NCBI GenBank assembly: GCA_018241425.1
Contig: JAFEDU010000003.1
Location: 310,001-374,000, forward strand
DNA: 64,000 nucleotides
From: Pseudomonadota bacterium
GTDB lineage: Bacteria > Pseudomonadota > Gammaproteobacteria > Steroidobacterales > Steroidobacteraceae
Reading direction: 5' to 3'
The notes under the pieces are model-generated. The model was not told where the DNA came from. It did no database searches and saw only the letters and a program-made list of their open reading frames with translations. A program made the position numbers and the translations under genes. Shown one piece after another: positions 8,046 through 16,920 of the stretch. Every line of letters begins with the position of its first letter. Within the stretch, counting starts at the first letter, position 1.

Positions 8046-9344
8046 ATGAAAATCCCCGAAATCCTCCTGGTGGAAACGGTCCACCAGCCCGGCAGCCTCG
8101 CCCGCGTGCTCATGGTGATCGCCGAGGCGGGTCTGGCCATCGAGCACCTCACCGCGCTGCGCCGCGACCAGGGCCGCACGCTCTGGGAAATCACCCTGGA
8201 GATGGACGAGGAGGCCGACCGCTCGCTGTTCGAGCGCATCGGCGCGCTGCCCACCGCGCGCTTCGTCGGCAAGTCCGACCGCGTCTTCAACCGCCACCGC
8301 GGCGGCAAGATCCGCATGAGTGCGAGCCTGCCGATCAATACCAGGCAGGTGCTGCGCGACATCTATACGCCGGGCGTGGCCCGGGTGTGCCTCGCGATCC
8401 AGAAGGACCCGGCGCTGGCCCGCGACTACACCGCGATCGCACGCACCGTGGCGGTGGTGACCAACGGCACCGCGGTGCTGGGCTTAGGCAACATCGGCGC
8501 GCTCGCCGGGCTTCCGGTGATGGAGGGCAAGGCGGCGCTGTATGCCGAGCTCGTCGGCATCAACGGCGTACCGATCCTCCTCAACGACACCCGCCCCGAG
8601 CCGGTGGTGCAGTCGATCATGGCGATCGAGTCCTCCTTCGGCGCCATCCACCTCGAGGACATTGCCGCGCCCGAGTGCTTCGCGATCGAGTCGCTGCTGC
8701 AGCAGCGCCTGAAGAAGCCGGTGCTGCACGACGACCAGCACGGCACGGCGGTCGTGGCGCTGGCGGCGCTCATCAACGCCGCGCGCTACGCGCAGCACGA
8801 CCTCACGACCAGCACGGTGGGACAGATCGGGCTCGGGGCTGCCGGCACCGGCATCGTGCGCCTGCTGCGCGCGGCGGGGGTGCGCCGGATCATCGGCACC
8901 GACCGCAACCCGGAGGCGGTCGCGCGCCTCACGGCGATCGGCGGGGAGGGCATGACGCTGGAGTCGCTCATGCAGTCCGCCAACATCGTGATCGCGACCA
9001 CCGGGGTCAAGAACCTCATCCGTCCCGAGTGGGTACGCCCCGGGCAGGTGATCCTCGCGCTCTCCAACCCGGACCCCGAGATCGAGCCGCTGGTGGCGCG
9101 CGAGCACGGGGCGGCCTTCGCCGCCGACGGCAAGGGCATCAACAACCTGCTCGCCTACCCGGGCCTGTTCAAGGGCGCCCTGGAAGCGAATGCGCGCGCC
9201 TTCACCGAGGGCATGCTGATCGCGGCCGCCCACGCCATCGCCGGCCAGGCCCGCGATGGCGAACTGGTGCCCGACCCGCTCGACAAGGGCGTGCACGAGG
9301 CGGTCACCGCGGCCGTCCGCGCCGCCGCGCTGCGCGTCCCTTAA
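8046..9344 (+). CDS. NAD(P)-dependent malic enzyme with N-terminal ACT domain
   Basis: A 432-residue cytosolic enzyme. Residues ~5-75 form an ACT domain (LVETVHQPGSLARVLMVIAEAG), a ligand-binding module that suggests allosteric control by an amino acid or related effector. The malic-enzyme core follows with YTPGVARVC (~112), the metal/substrate motif VLHDDQHGTA (~227) and the dinucleotide motif IGLGAAGTGI (~262), ending with LALSNPDPE. It decarboxylates malate to pyruvate, yielding NADH or NADPH. The ACT fusion is known in one bacterial subgroup. It is divergent from gcdH, separated by ~145 bases. The stop codon lies in a CCCTTAAGGG palindrome. Confidence 0.9.
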   Translation: MKIPEILLVETVHQPGSLARVLMVIAEAGLAIEHLTALRRDQGRTLWEITLEMDEEADRSLFERIGALPTARFVGKSDRVFNRHRGGKIRMSASLPINTRQVLRDIYTPGVARVCLAIQKDPALARDYTAIARTVAVVTNGTAVLGLGNIGALAGLPVMEGKAALYAELVGINGVPILLNDTRPEPVVQSIMAIESSFGAIHLEDIAAPECFAIESLLQQRLKKPVLHDDQHGTAVVALAALINAARYAQHDLTTSTVGQIGLGAAGTGIVRLLRAAGVRRIIGTDRNPEAVARLTAIGGEGMTLESLMQSANIVIATTGVKNLIRPEWVRPGQVILALSNPDPEIEPLVAREHGAAFAADGKGINNLLAYPGLFKGALEANARAFTEGMLIAAAHAIAGQARDGELVPDPLDKGVHEAVTAAVRAAALRVP

Positions 9345-9440
9345 GGGAGAGGGCCGCGGCGCGGCCGACCCGCTAGACTTCCCGGCGTGCGGTGGCGCGG
9401 ACTTTCAGTTCGCGCGCGCACGTACACGAGGCCTCTCTCC

Positions 9441-10367
9441 ATGACCGAATCGGTTGCCTGCTGCGCCGTGCCCGCGCAGGGCACGGCTCCCCGCCGCCCC
9501 CTCTCGTCCGCGCAGTGGACCCTGCTCGGGGCGCTCTCGATCCCGCTGTGGGCGATGTGGCCGTCGCTGGCGCTGCACATGAAGACGCTGCCGCCGCTGG
9601 AGGCCCTCGCCGTGATGTTCGGCTGCGGGTTCCTGAGCTTCCGCGTGCTCGACGTCGGCTCCGCCGACGGGCCTGCGGCGCCGACCCTGCGCGGCTGGCT
9701 CCCTTCGCTCGTGTATGCCGGGGCGCTCGCCGGCGGGGACCTGTGCTTCCTGCTCTCCACCCACCGGCTGCCCGCGGCGCAGGCGAACCTGCTCTCGTAC
9801 CTGTGGCCGGTGATGATCGGGGCGATGGGTGCGGCCGCCGGACTCTTCCGGCTGCGACCGCGCCTGGTTGGCGCGCTGCTCATGGGCTTTGCCGGCGCGG
9901 CGATCCTGCTCTGGGACGGGAAGCTCGAGCCCTCGGTCAGCGGCATGGCGCTCGCCCTCGGCAGCGGCGCACTGTGGGCGGCGTACTGCGTGTTCCGGCT
10001 CGCCTGGAAGGAACCCACCGGCAACCTGCTGGCGCGGGGCAGCGGCATCTCCGCCGTCGTGTGCGCGGTGCTGCACTTCATCATCGAGCCGACGGTGCGG
10101 CCCGATGGCGTGCAGATCCTGTGCATGGCGGTCTCGGGGTTCATCGCCCTGGGGCTGGGCAACTACCTGTGGGACCAGGGGTTCCGGCGCGGCGACAGCC
10201 AGCGGCTCGCGGTGATGGCCTACGCCACGCCCCTGTGCAGCACGCTGCTCCTGGCCTCCTGGGGCGCAGCGAGGCTCACCGGCAACCTCCTCACCGGGGC
10301 GCTGGTCATCGTGGGCGCCGGGCTCCTGTCACGCACCGACACGTCGCGCAGTGCCCCGGCGCCCTGA
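9441..10367 (+). CDS. EamA/DMT-family exporter, YddG-like
   Basis: A 308-residue inner-membrane protein with about ten hydrophobic helices in two EamA halves. After the first helix (LLGALSIPLWAMWPSLALHM), motifs such as LPAAQANLLSYLWPVMIG and FIALGLGNYLWDQGFRRGDSQ match the YddG aromatic amino-acid exporter subgroup. ATG at 9441 is chosen because GAGG lies just before it and the family starts near here. The substrate is inferred only. Its stop lies five bases from the end of the convergent M20 peptidase gene. Confidence 0.8.
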   Translation: MTESVACCAVPAQGTAPRRPLSSAQWTLLGALSIPLWAMWPSLALHMKTLPPLEALAVMFGCGFLSFRVLDVGSADGPAAPTLRGWLPSLVYAGALAGGDLCFLLSTHRLPAAQANLLSYLWPVMIGAMGAAAGLFRLRPRLVGALLMGFAGAAILLWDGKLEPSVSGMALALGSGALWAAYCVFRLAWKEPTGNLLARGSGISAVVCAVLHFIIEPTVRPDGVQILCMAVSGFIALGLGNYLWDQGFRRGDSQRLAVMAYATPLCSTLLLASWGAARLTGNLLTGALVIVGAGLLSRTDTSRSAPAP

Positions 10368-10372
10368 GCGCC

Positions 10373-11791
10373 TCACTGCATGGCGTAGAGCTTCACCAGG
10401 CGGTAGAGGAACGTGCGCCCGTCGTAGAGCGACTGCACGCGGATACGCTCGTTGAGCCCGTGGATCCCGCCGCCGTCCGGATCGGTGAAGAAACCGGTGA
10501 CCCCGTAGGTCGGGATCCCGGCCGGGTTCAGGAACTGCGCATCGGAGGCGCCCGGCTCGAGCGCCGGCACGATCGGCACCCCCGGCCACAGCTCGTGCGC
10601 GACGGTCTCGATGGGCTTCAGGATCTGCGCGGTCAGGGGCGAGGGCTGTGCGAGCGGTCCGCGCACCTCCGGAATCGTGATGGCGACCTGCGGGTCGTGG
10701 ATGACCTCGGCGAGCCGCTGCTTGATGGCCTCGCGCGATACCCCCGGCATGATGCGGCAGTTGATGTTGGCGCGGGCGCGCTGCGGCAGTGCGTTGGTGG
10801 CGTGGCCCCCCGACAGCATCGTCGCCACGCAGGTGGTGCGCAGCATGGCGTGCAGGTTCTTGTCCTGGTCGAGGAGGGCGACCGCGGCGGCGTCGGTGGG
10901 GTCGGCGGCGACCCGTTCCATGGCCGCGCCGCGCTCGCCCCCGACGATGTGCCCTTCGGCCTTGAGGTACGCGCGGTTGGCGTCGATGAGCTCGACCGGG
11001 AATTCGTACGCGCTGATGCGCTCGATCGCGTCCATCAGGCGGTAGATGGCGTTTTCCTTGACCGGGCGCGAGCTGTGGCCGCCCGGGTTCACGACCTCGA
11101 GCGTGTAGTTCTGCGACACCTTCTCGGCGGCCAGCACCCCGAGCGCCACGTGCCGCCCCTGGGCGTCGAGCTCGCCGTCGGTGCCCTCGGTGATGGCAAA
11201 CGCGGCGTCGATGGCACCGCGCTCGTGCTCGGCGAGCCACTGGGCGCCGTTGAGTGCCCCGTTGGTTTCCTCGCCGCAGGTGAGGGCGAGCTTCACGGTG
11301 TGCTTCGGCCGGAAGCCCTCCTCGCGGAAGCGCACCAGGTTGTCGACCCAGGCGGCCGCCTGCGCCTTCATGTCGCTCGTGCCGCGCCCGTAGAAGTAAC
11401 CGTTCTCCTGGATGAGCTTGAACGGGTCGCGCTCCCAGTCCTCGCGCCGGGCCTCGACCACGTCGACGTGGGCGAGCATCAGGATCGCCTTGGCCTTGGG
11501 ATCGGTTCCGTGCAGCACCGCGATCAGGCCGCCCTCGCGCGGATGGCCCTCGGGCACGAACATCCGCACGTCGGAGTCCGGGTAGCCGGCCGCCGTGAGC
11601 CGCTTCGCCATGCGCTCGGCCGCGAGCGTGCAGTCACCCGCGGACAGCGTGGTGTTGGTCTCGACCAGCTCGCGGTAGGTCGCCATGAAGCGGGCGAGTC
11701 CCGGGTCCTCGGCGGCGGTGGCCGCGCGGGCCAGGCACAGGGCTGCGGCTGCGGCCGCAAGGCGCAGGAGGCGGACGTACGGCATGGGCAC
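10373..11791 (-). CDS. secreted M20-family zinc metallopeptidase
   Basis: A 472-residue protein with a signal peptide (cleavage near ATAAED, residue ~27) and an M20 dizinc peptidase fold. Metal-site motifs are visible: MLAHVDVVEA (usually GHxDVVP), GRGTSDMKAQ (bridging Asp), the catalytic Glu pair in TCGEETNG and a late HGLNERI histidine. The lid-domain motif NPGGHSSRP is also present. It probably trims peptides or N-acyl amino acids in the periplasm; the exact substrate is unknown. The gene ends convergently with the EamA exporter and is followed three bases after the Mpo1-like gene on the same strand, suggesting one transcript. Confidence 0.88.
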   Translation of the reverse strand: MPMPYVRLLRLAAAAAALCLARAATAAEDPGLARFMATYRELVETNTTLSAGDCTLAAERMAKRLTAAGYPDSDVRMFVPEGHPREGGLIAVLHGTDPKAKAILMLAHVDVVEARREDWERDPFKLIQENGYFYGRGTSDMKAQAAAWVDNLVRFREEGFRPKHTVKLALTCGEETNGALNGAQWLAEHERGAIDAAFAITEGTDGELDAQGRHVALGVLAAEKVSQNYTLEVVNPGGHSSRPVKENAIYRLMDAIERISAYEFPVELIDANRAYLKAEGHIVGGERGAAMERVAADPTDAAAVALLDQDKNLHAMLRTTCVATMLSGGHATNALPQRARANINCRIMPGVSREAIKQRLAEVIHDPQVAITIPEVRGPLAQPSPLTAQILKPIETVAHELWPGVPIVPALEPGASDAQFLNPAGIPTYGVTGFFTDPDGGGIHGLNERIRVQSLYDGRTFLYRLVKLYAMQ

Positions 11792-11794
11792 CTT

Positions 11795-12262
11795 TCAGTA
11801 GGAGAGGCTTAAGGAACGGTAGGCCGCGGCGAGCAGCCACAGGGGCCCGATCAGGAGGAACTGCACGTCCTTGAAGAAGGACGGTCGGCGCCCCTCGATG
11901 GCGTGACCGATGAACTGGCCGATCCAGGCCACCACGAAGATCACGAGCGAGGTCTCCCACAGCGGCCAGGGCAGGCGGCTCAGGGCGGAAGTGAGGAGCA
12001 GCAGGAGTGCGAACGCGGCGGCCACGCCCAGGGCGAGCCGGGGCGAGAGCACGAGGTAATAAAGGAGGGTCGCCAGCGCGACCAGGGTCGCCCAGTTGAG
12101 CCAGGGCGAGGCCCGCGCGAAGGCCTCGGGCACCGGCAGGGCCCACAGGAACCCCATGACCGAGAGCACGATCGGCGGTACGCACAGCCAGTGCAGGAGC
12201 TTGTTGGTGGGGTGCTGGTGGCTCTGGCTGTACTCGGTGAGCCAGGTGTCGAGGGTGCGCAT
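11795..12262 (-). CDS. Mpo1-like (DUF962) membrane protein
   Basis: A 155-residue integral membrane protein with four hydrophobic segments. It carries the conserved histidine-rich motifs of the DUF962/Mpo1 family: HQHPTNKLLHWLCVPP near residue 16 and GHAIEGRRPSFFKDVQFLLIGP near residue 118. Yeast Mpo1 is an iron-dependent dioxygenase that alpha-oxidises 2-hydroxy fatty acids. The bacterial versions are less studied, so a lipid-oxidation role is inference from the conserved histidines. It is the upstream gene of the M20 peptidase (3-base gap) and is separated from rpoH by a stem-loop. Confidence 0.85.
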   Translation of the reverse strand: MRTLDTWLTEYSQSHQHPTNKLLHWLCVPPIVLSVMGFLWALPVPEAFARASPWLNWATLVALATLLYYLVLSPRLALGVAAAFALLLLLTSALSRLPWPLWETSLVIFVVAWIGQFIGHAIEGRRPSFFKDVQFLLIGPLWLLAAAYRSLSLSY

Positions 12263-12277
12263 GGTGCGCCAACGCTA

Positions 12278-12325
12278 ACGCCGCGTGCGGACCTTAGGCA
12301 AATCCTGAAGGTCCGACCGCGGCGT
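12278..12325. terminator. long stem-loop between rpoH and the Mpo1-like gene
   Basis: Arms 12278-12295 and 12308-12325 pair over 16 of 18 positions (ACGCCGCG/CGCGGCGT and CGGACCTT/AAGGTCCG with two central mismatches), with a 12-base loop. It lies 31 bases beyond the rpoH stop. No T-run follows on either strand, so it may act as a Rho-assisted terminator or a 3' stability element. Confidence 0.5.
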
Positions 12326-12356
12326 TGCGGGTCTTTACCGGGCGGGTTTTCGGCCC

Positions 12357-13226
<870 letters not shown>

Positions 13227-13254
13227 TGGGTCTCCCATGGTTCGGTTGATCATC

Positions 13255-13281
13255 TTAGCAGTCACCCCTTAAGAGTGCTAA
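13255..13281 (-). promoter_or_regulatory. CIRCE operator (HrcA site) upstream of rpoH
   Basis: Read toward rpoH: TTAGCACTC (13281-13273), a nine-base spacer, then GACTGCTAA (13263-13255). The CIRCE consensus is TTAGCACTC-N9-GAGTGCTAA, so 17 of 18 arm bases match with the exact spacer. It ends 28 bases before the rpoH start codon. HrcA bound here would block the overlapping promoter and couple rpoH expression to the GroEL-dependent HrcA cycle. The site is seen directly; HrcA binding is inferred. Confidence 0.85.
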
Positions 13282-13297
13282 ACCCCTGGAAAGTTCC
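13270..13297 (-). promoter_or_regulatory. sigma-E-like promoter for rpoH
   Basis: On the minus strand GGAACTT (13297-13291) is followed after 16 bases by TCTTA (13274-13270). The RpoE consensus in gammaproteobacteria is GGAACTT, N15-17, TCTGA, and E. coli rpoH also has a sigma-E promoter. The -10 falls within the CIRCE element, and transcription would start near 13264. No housekeeping promoter was as clear. Confidence 0.6.
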
Positions 13298-13606
13298 CCC
13301 GCAGAACCCCATAAAGGGCCTTTTCGAACAAGAGCTTGCGCTGCCGGCGGCCGCCACGGCATCCCCCTTTGGATGGGGGTGCGACGTCCCTCTTGGGCGC
13401 CGCGCGGGGACGGCCGGTCGCCCCGGGGGCCTCAAGGGCCACGGGGACTCGGCTAAGGATCGCGGGGAGTGCCCTCTAAGACGGGTCCGGCCGGGAAAAG
13501 TTCCGGGGCGCGGGGCGGGGGCTCTGGGGCGCTGCCAGCCCCGAAGGCGTAGAGTCTCGCGCCGACCCCGCGAACAACACTTCACGCATATCAAGGGGAG
13601 CGTTCC

Positions 13607-14167
13607 ATGATCAGCATCGCCTCGCTGTGGCTGCCCATCCTGGTGTCGGCCGTGTTCGTGTTCATCGCCAGCAGCATCATCCACATGGCGCCGCTGTGGC
13701 ACCGCCGGGACTACCGGGGACTGCCGCACGAGGATCAGGTGACCGCGACCCTGCGGCCCCTGGCCATCCCGCCCGGGGACTACTTCCTTCCGTGGTGCGA
13801 GCAGAAGGACATGAAGTCGCAGGCCTTCCAGGACCGGATGCGCCAGGGCCCGGTGGCGATGATCACGATCCTCCCGAACGGGCCGGTGGTCATGGGCAAG
13901 CCGCTGGCACTGTGGTTCGTGTACCTCCTGCTCGTCGCCGGCTTCTCCGCCCTGATCGCCGGCCACCTCCTGCCGCCGGGGACGATCTACCCGCGGGTCT
14001 TCAAGGTCGTGCTCACCGCCGCCTTCATGGGGTATTCCCTCGGGCTGGTGCAGAACTCGATCTGGCTGCGCCGCTCCTGGGTCATCACGTTCAAGAGCTG
14101 CTTCGACGGCCTGATCTACGCGGCCCTCACCGCCGGCACCTTCGGCTGGCTCTGGCCGCACGCCTAA
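13607..14167 (+). CDS. conserved hypothetical integral membrane protein
   Basis: A 186-residue protein with an N-terminal helix (residues ~5-30, containing a histidine in SSIIHMAP), a ~70-residue polar loop rich in His, Asp and Pro, then three helices (~103-122, ~128-148 and ~163-180). The start is supported by AGGGGAGCG before the ATG at 13607. I do not recognise a named family. It sits between divergent rpoH and the PBP7-type endopeptidase on the same strand as the latter. The ~340 bases upstream hold only the rpoH control region and GC-rich sequence with no gene that I can support. Confidence 0.7.
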   Translation: MISIASLWLPILVSAVFVFIASSIIHMAPLWHRRDYRGLPHEDQVTATLRPLAIPPGDYFLPWCEQKDMKSQAFQDRMRQGPVAMITILPNGPVVMGKPLALWFVYLLLVAGFSALIAGHLLPPGTIYPRVFKVVLTAAFMGYSLGLVQNSIWLRRSWVITFKSCFDGLIYAALTAGTFGWLWPHA

Positions 14168-14280
14168 GCCCGCGCGGCGGACCTGCATCACGCGCCGCCC
14201 GACTTATGTCCGCAGCGCGTCCGGGCACCTCGGGCCGCGCGCCGCTGCAAAACCAACAGCGTGGCGAAACTTACAAGTCC

Positions 14281-14318
14281 GTCACGTATGAGTGACATAA
14301 GACCTGCTCTGATAGACT
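14281..14318 (+). promoter_or_regulatory. putative promoter with palindrome upstream of pbpG
   Basis: An inverted repeat GTCAC-N6-GTGAC (14281-14296) overlaps a -35-like GTGACA (14292-14297). A -10-like TAGACT (14313-14318) follows after 15 bases, a short spacing that may need an activator. The palindrome could be an operator. Position relative to the gene at 14353 fits; sequence support is modest. Confidence 0.35.
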
Positions 14319-14352
14319 CCTCCCAAGGGGTCAATTTCGAGGCGTGCGTTCG

Positions 14353-15240
14353 ATGCATCAATCTCGCTGGTCAGGGATTACGGCCGCGCTGTGCCTGCTC
14401 GCCGCCTCGCTCGCCCAGGCCGCCCCCGAGGGCGCCATGGTCCCCACCAACCTGCATCGCCCGAGCCGCGCATCCGCCGAGCCGGTGCTGCGTTCCAGCG
14501 CCGCCCTGGTGCTGGATACCACGCACGACTCGGTGCTGTACTCGCGCCATCCCGACGTCGCGATGCCGATCGCCTCGATCACCAAGCTCATGACGGCCCT
14601 GGTGGTGATGGACGCCGGGCAGTCCCTCGATGAGACCCTCACCGTCAGCGACGACGACCGGAGCCTCGGCAAGGGCTCGTTCTCGCGCCTGCTGCCGGGC
14701 ACCAGGCTCACCCGCGGCGACCTCATGCACCTGGCGCTCATGGCCTCCGAGAACCGCGCCGCCCATGCCCTCGGGCGCAACTACCCCGGTGGCGTATCCG
14801 CCTGCGTGATCGCCATGAACGCCAAGGCACGCGCCTTGGGCATGACCAGCAGCCATTTCGTCGAGCCGACCGGGCTGTCCGAGGAGAACGTCGCGAGCCC
14901 CGAGGACCTGGCGAAGCTCGTCATGGCGGCCGCGAAGGTTCCCGCGATCCGCGACTATTCCACCGACGGGGACTACGAGGTGCGCGTCGGGCGCCACCGC
15001 GTCCAGTTCCACAACACCGATTCGCTGGTGAACAAGGCCGACTGGAACATCATCGTCCAGAAGACCGGCTACATCTCCGAAGCCGGGCGGTGCCTCGTGA
15101 TGCAGACGGTGATCGAGGACCGCAACGTGGTCATCGTGCTCCTGAACTCCTTCGGCAAGCGCACGCGCGTGGCGGATGCCCGCCGCATCCGCAAGTGGAT
15201 GGAAGCGCAGATCGCCCGGACTCCCGCGGCCGCGACCTGA
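14353..15240 (+). CDS. pbpG: D-alanyl-D-alanine endopeptidase, PBP7 type
   Basis: A 295-residue periplasmic serine peptidase of the S11 family. A signal peptide ends near AQA-AP (~23). The penicillin-binding motifs are in order: Ser75-Ile-Thr-Lys78 (ASITKLMTALVV), SEN (LMASENRAAHALG) and KTG (QKTGYISEAG). It cleaves the D-Ala-mDAP cross-links in peptidoglycan. ATG at 14353 is preferred over the GTG at 14344 because GAGG lies 9-12 bases upstream of it. The gene is convergent with ftsX, with a perfect hairpin between them. It interrupts what is commonly an ftsY-ftsE-ftsX-rpoH run. Confidence 0.9.
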   Translation: MHQSRWSGITAALCLLAASLAQAAPEGAMVPTNLHRPSRASAEPVLRSSAALVLDTTHDSVLYSRHPDVAMPIASITKLMTALVVMDAGQSLDETLTVSDDDRSLGKGSFSRLLPGTRLTRGDLMHLALMASENRAAHALGRNYPGGVSACVIAMNAKARALGMTSSHFVEPTGLSEENVASPEDLAKLVMAAAKVPAIRDYSTDGDYEVRVGRHRVQFHNTDSLVNKADWNIIVQKTGYISEAGRCLVMQTVIEDRNVVIVLLNSFGKRTRVADARRIRKWMEAQIARTPAAAT

Positions 15241-15289
15241 CCTCTGCGGGCCGGCGGCCCGTCCGGTCCCACCCGATCCTCATCCGAAG

Positions 15290-15310
15290 GCCTGACGCGA
15301 GACGTCAGGC
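15290..15310. terminator. bidirectional stem-loop between pbpG and ftsX
   Basis: Perfect 8-bp stem GCCTGACG (15290-15297) with CGTCAGGC (15303-15310), loop CGAGA. It lies between convergent genes and includes the ftsX stop codon. No T-run follows, so the efficiency is uncertain. Confidence 0.5.
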
Positions 15311-16228
15311 ACGCGGCTCGATGCCGCGCAGGTGCCGTGCGGCGGATATCCACGCCCCGAGGAACCCGAGCACCGCGCCGGCACCCAGGAGCACCCCGAC
15401 ATCCTCGGGCGCGAGCCCCATGAGCGTGTAGCGGCTGCCGTACAGGTGCGCGAGCGTCGCCACCGGCTCGCGCAGCACCAGCACGGCGAGCGCGAGGATT
15501 CCCCAGGCAAGCAGCGCCCCGCCCAGGCCGTACAGCACGCCCGTGTACAGGAACGGGCGGCGCACGAAGGCGTTCGAGCCGCCGACGAGCTTGGTGACCT
15601 CGATCTCGGCGCGCCGGCCCTGGATCTCGAGCCGGATCGTGTTGCCGATGACCGCCAGAACCCCCAGCGCGAACAGCGCGCCGGCGATGACCAGCACCCG
15701 CCGCAGCACCTCCAGGATGGCGTTGAAGCGCATCACCCACTCGGCATCGACCTGCACCAGGTCGACCTCGGGCCAGGCGGCGAAGTAGTGCCGCAGCGAC
15801 TCGAGCGCGGCGCTCGACTGGGCCTCCGCCTTGGGCCGCACATGCAGTACGTGTGGCAGTGGGTTGTCCTTGAGCGCGGCCAGGGCATCCCCGAACCCGG
15901 AGTAGGTGCGGAAGTCCTCGAGTCCCTTGTCCGCGGGGATGAGCGTGACCTGGGCGACGTCCGGGCGCTGCTGCGCCGACTGAGCCAGCTGCTGCGCCTT
16001 CGCAAGCGGCACGTCGGTCTTCAGGAACACCGACAGGTCCACCGCGCTCGCGAAGTTGCCGGTGGCCGCCTGCGCATTGCTGACGAGCAGCTTGAGGGCC
16101 CCCGGCAGGGTGAGTGCGAGCGCGATCACGAGCACGGTGAGGAAGCTCGCGAGCGGCGCGCGCGCCAGGCGCCCCAGGGCCCCGAAGAAGGCCTGGCCGT
16201 GCCGCGAGCCGCTGACCGAGAGGCTCAT
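15305..16228 (-). CDS. ftsX: cell-division ABC transporter-like permease FtsX
   Basis: A 307-residue inner-membrane protein with the FtsX layout: a cytoplasmic N-terminus, TM1 (FLTVLVIALALTLPGALKLLV), a periplasmic domain of ~120 residues that in other species controls peptidoglycan hydrolases through EnvC-type partners, then three helices (~190-300). The last two flank a loop and end near ISAARHLRGIEPRA. The start ATG at 16228 overlaps the ftsE stop by four bases (ATGA), so the two are translationally coupled. With FtsE it links Z-ring activity to septal cell-wall splitting. Confidence 0.92.
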   Translation of the reverse strand: MSLSVSGSRHGQAFFGALGRLARAPLASFLTVLVIALALTLPGALKLLVSNAQAATGNFASAVDLSVFLKTDVPLAKAQQLAQSAQQRPDVAQVTLIPADKGLEDFRTYSGFGDALAALKDNPLPHVLHVRPKAEAQSSAALESLRHYFAAWPEVDLVQVDAEWVMRFNAILEVLRRVLVIAGALFALGVLAVIGNTIRLEIQGRRAEIEVTKLVGGSNAFVRRPFLYTGVLYGLGGALLAWGILALAVLVLREPVATLAHLYGSRYTLMGLAPEDVGVLLGAGAVLGFLGAWISAARHLRGIEPRA

Positions 16229-16920
16229 CGCGTCGCCACCAGCGAGGGCAGCGGATCCACCGGCGGGTCCCCCGGCAGCGTGCCGTGCTCGAGCGTGATC
16301 ACGCGCTCGCCGAACTCCCGCACGATGTGCATGTCGTGGGTCGCCACCACCACGGTGACGCCGACGTCCTGGAAGCGCCGGAACAGCTTCATCACCTCGA
16401 GCGACAGGTCGGGGTCGAGGTTACCGGTCGGCTCGTCTGCGATCAGCAGCGGCGGCTTGCTCACCACCGCGCGCGCGATGCCGACGCGCTGCTGCTCGCC
16501 CACCGACAGCTCGGTCGGCAGCACCCGCTCCTTGCCGAGCAGGCCCACCTGGTCGAGCGCGGCACGCACGCGCTTGTCGATCTCCTTGAGCGCAGTCGAG
16601 GCCACGATCAAGGGCAGCGCCACGTTGTCGTACACCGGCCGGTCGGCGAGCAGCTTGTGGTCCTGGAACACCACGCCGATGCCGCGCCGGAAGGCGGGGA
16701 TGTGGCGGCCCTTGAGCGTCTGGGTGTTGCGGCCGCCGACGATCACCGTGCCGCGCGTCGGGCGCTCGAGCAGGGCAATCAGCTTGAGCACCGTGCTCTT
16801 GCCGGCCCCGGAGCGGCCGGTGAGGAACACCATCTCGCCGCTGTGGATGTTGAAGCTGATGTTACTCAGGGCCTCGCGGCCGTTCGCATAGCGCTTGCTC
16901 ACGCGGTCGAAGCTGATCAT
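16225..16920 (-). CDS. ftsE: cell-division ATP-binding protein FtsE
   Basis: A 231-residue ABC ATPase. It opens MISFDRVSKRYANGREAL and has Walker A GRSGAGKST, the Q-loop VVFQDHKLL, the signature LSVGEQQRVGIARAVV, Walker B LLIADEPTGNLDP and the H-loop VVVATHD. The signature reads LSVGE where most FtsE proteins have LSGGE. The start ATG at 16920 overlaps the ftsY stop (ATGA), and its stop overlaps ftsX. The C-terminal tail (residues ~215-231) is slightly extended. It acts with FtsX at the divisome. Confidence 0.93.
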   Translation of the reverse strand: MISFDRVSKRYANGREALSNISFNIHSGEMVFLTGRSGAGKSTVLKLIALLERPTRGTVIVGGRNTQTLKGRHIPAFRRGIGVVFQDHKLLADRPVYDNVALPLIVASTALKEIDKRVRAALDQVGLLGKERVLPTELSVGEQQRVGIARAVVSKPPLLIADEPTGNLDPDLSLEVMKLFRRFQDVGVTVVVATHDMHIVREFGERVITLEHGTLPGDPPVDPLPSLVATR

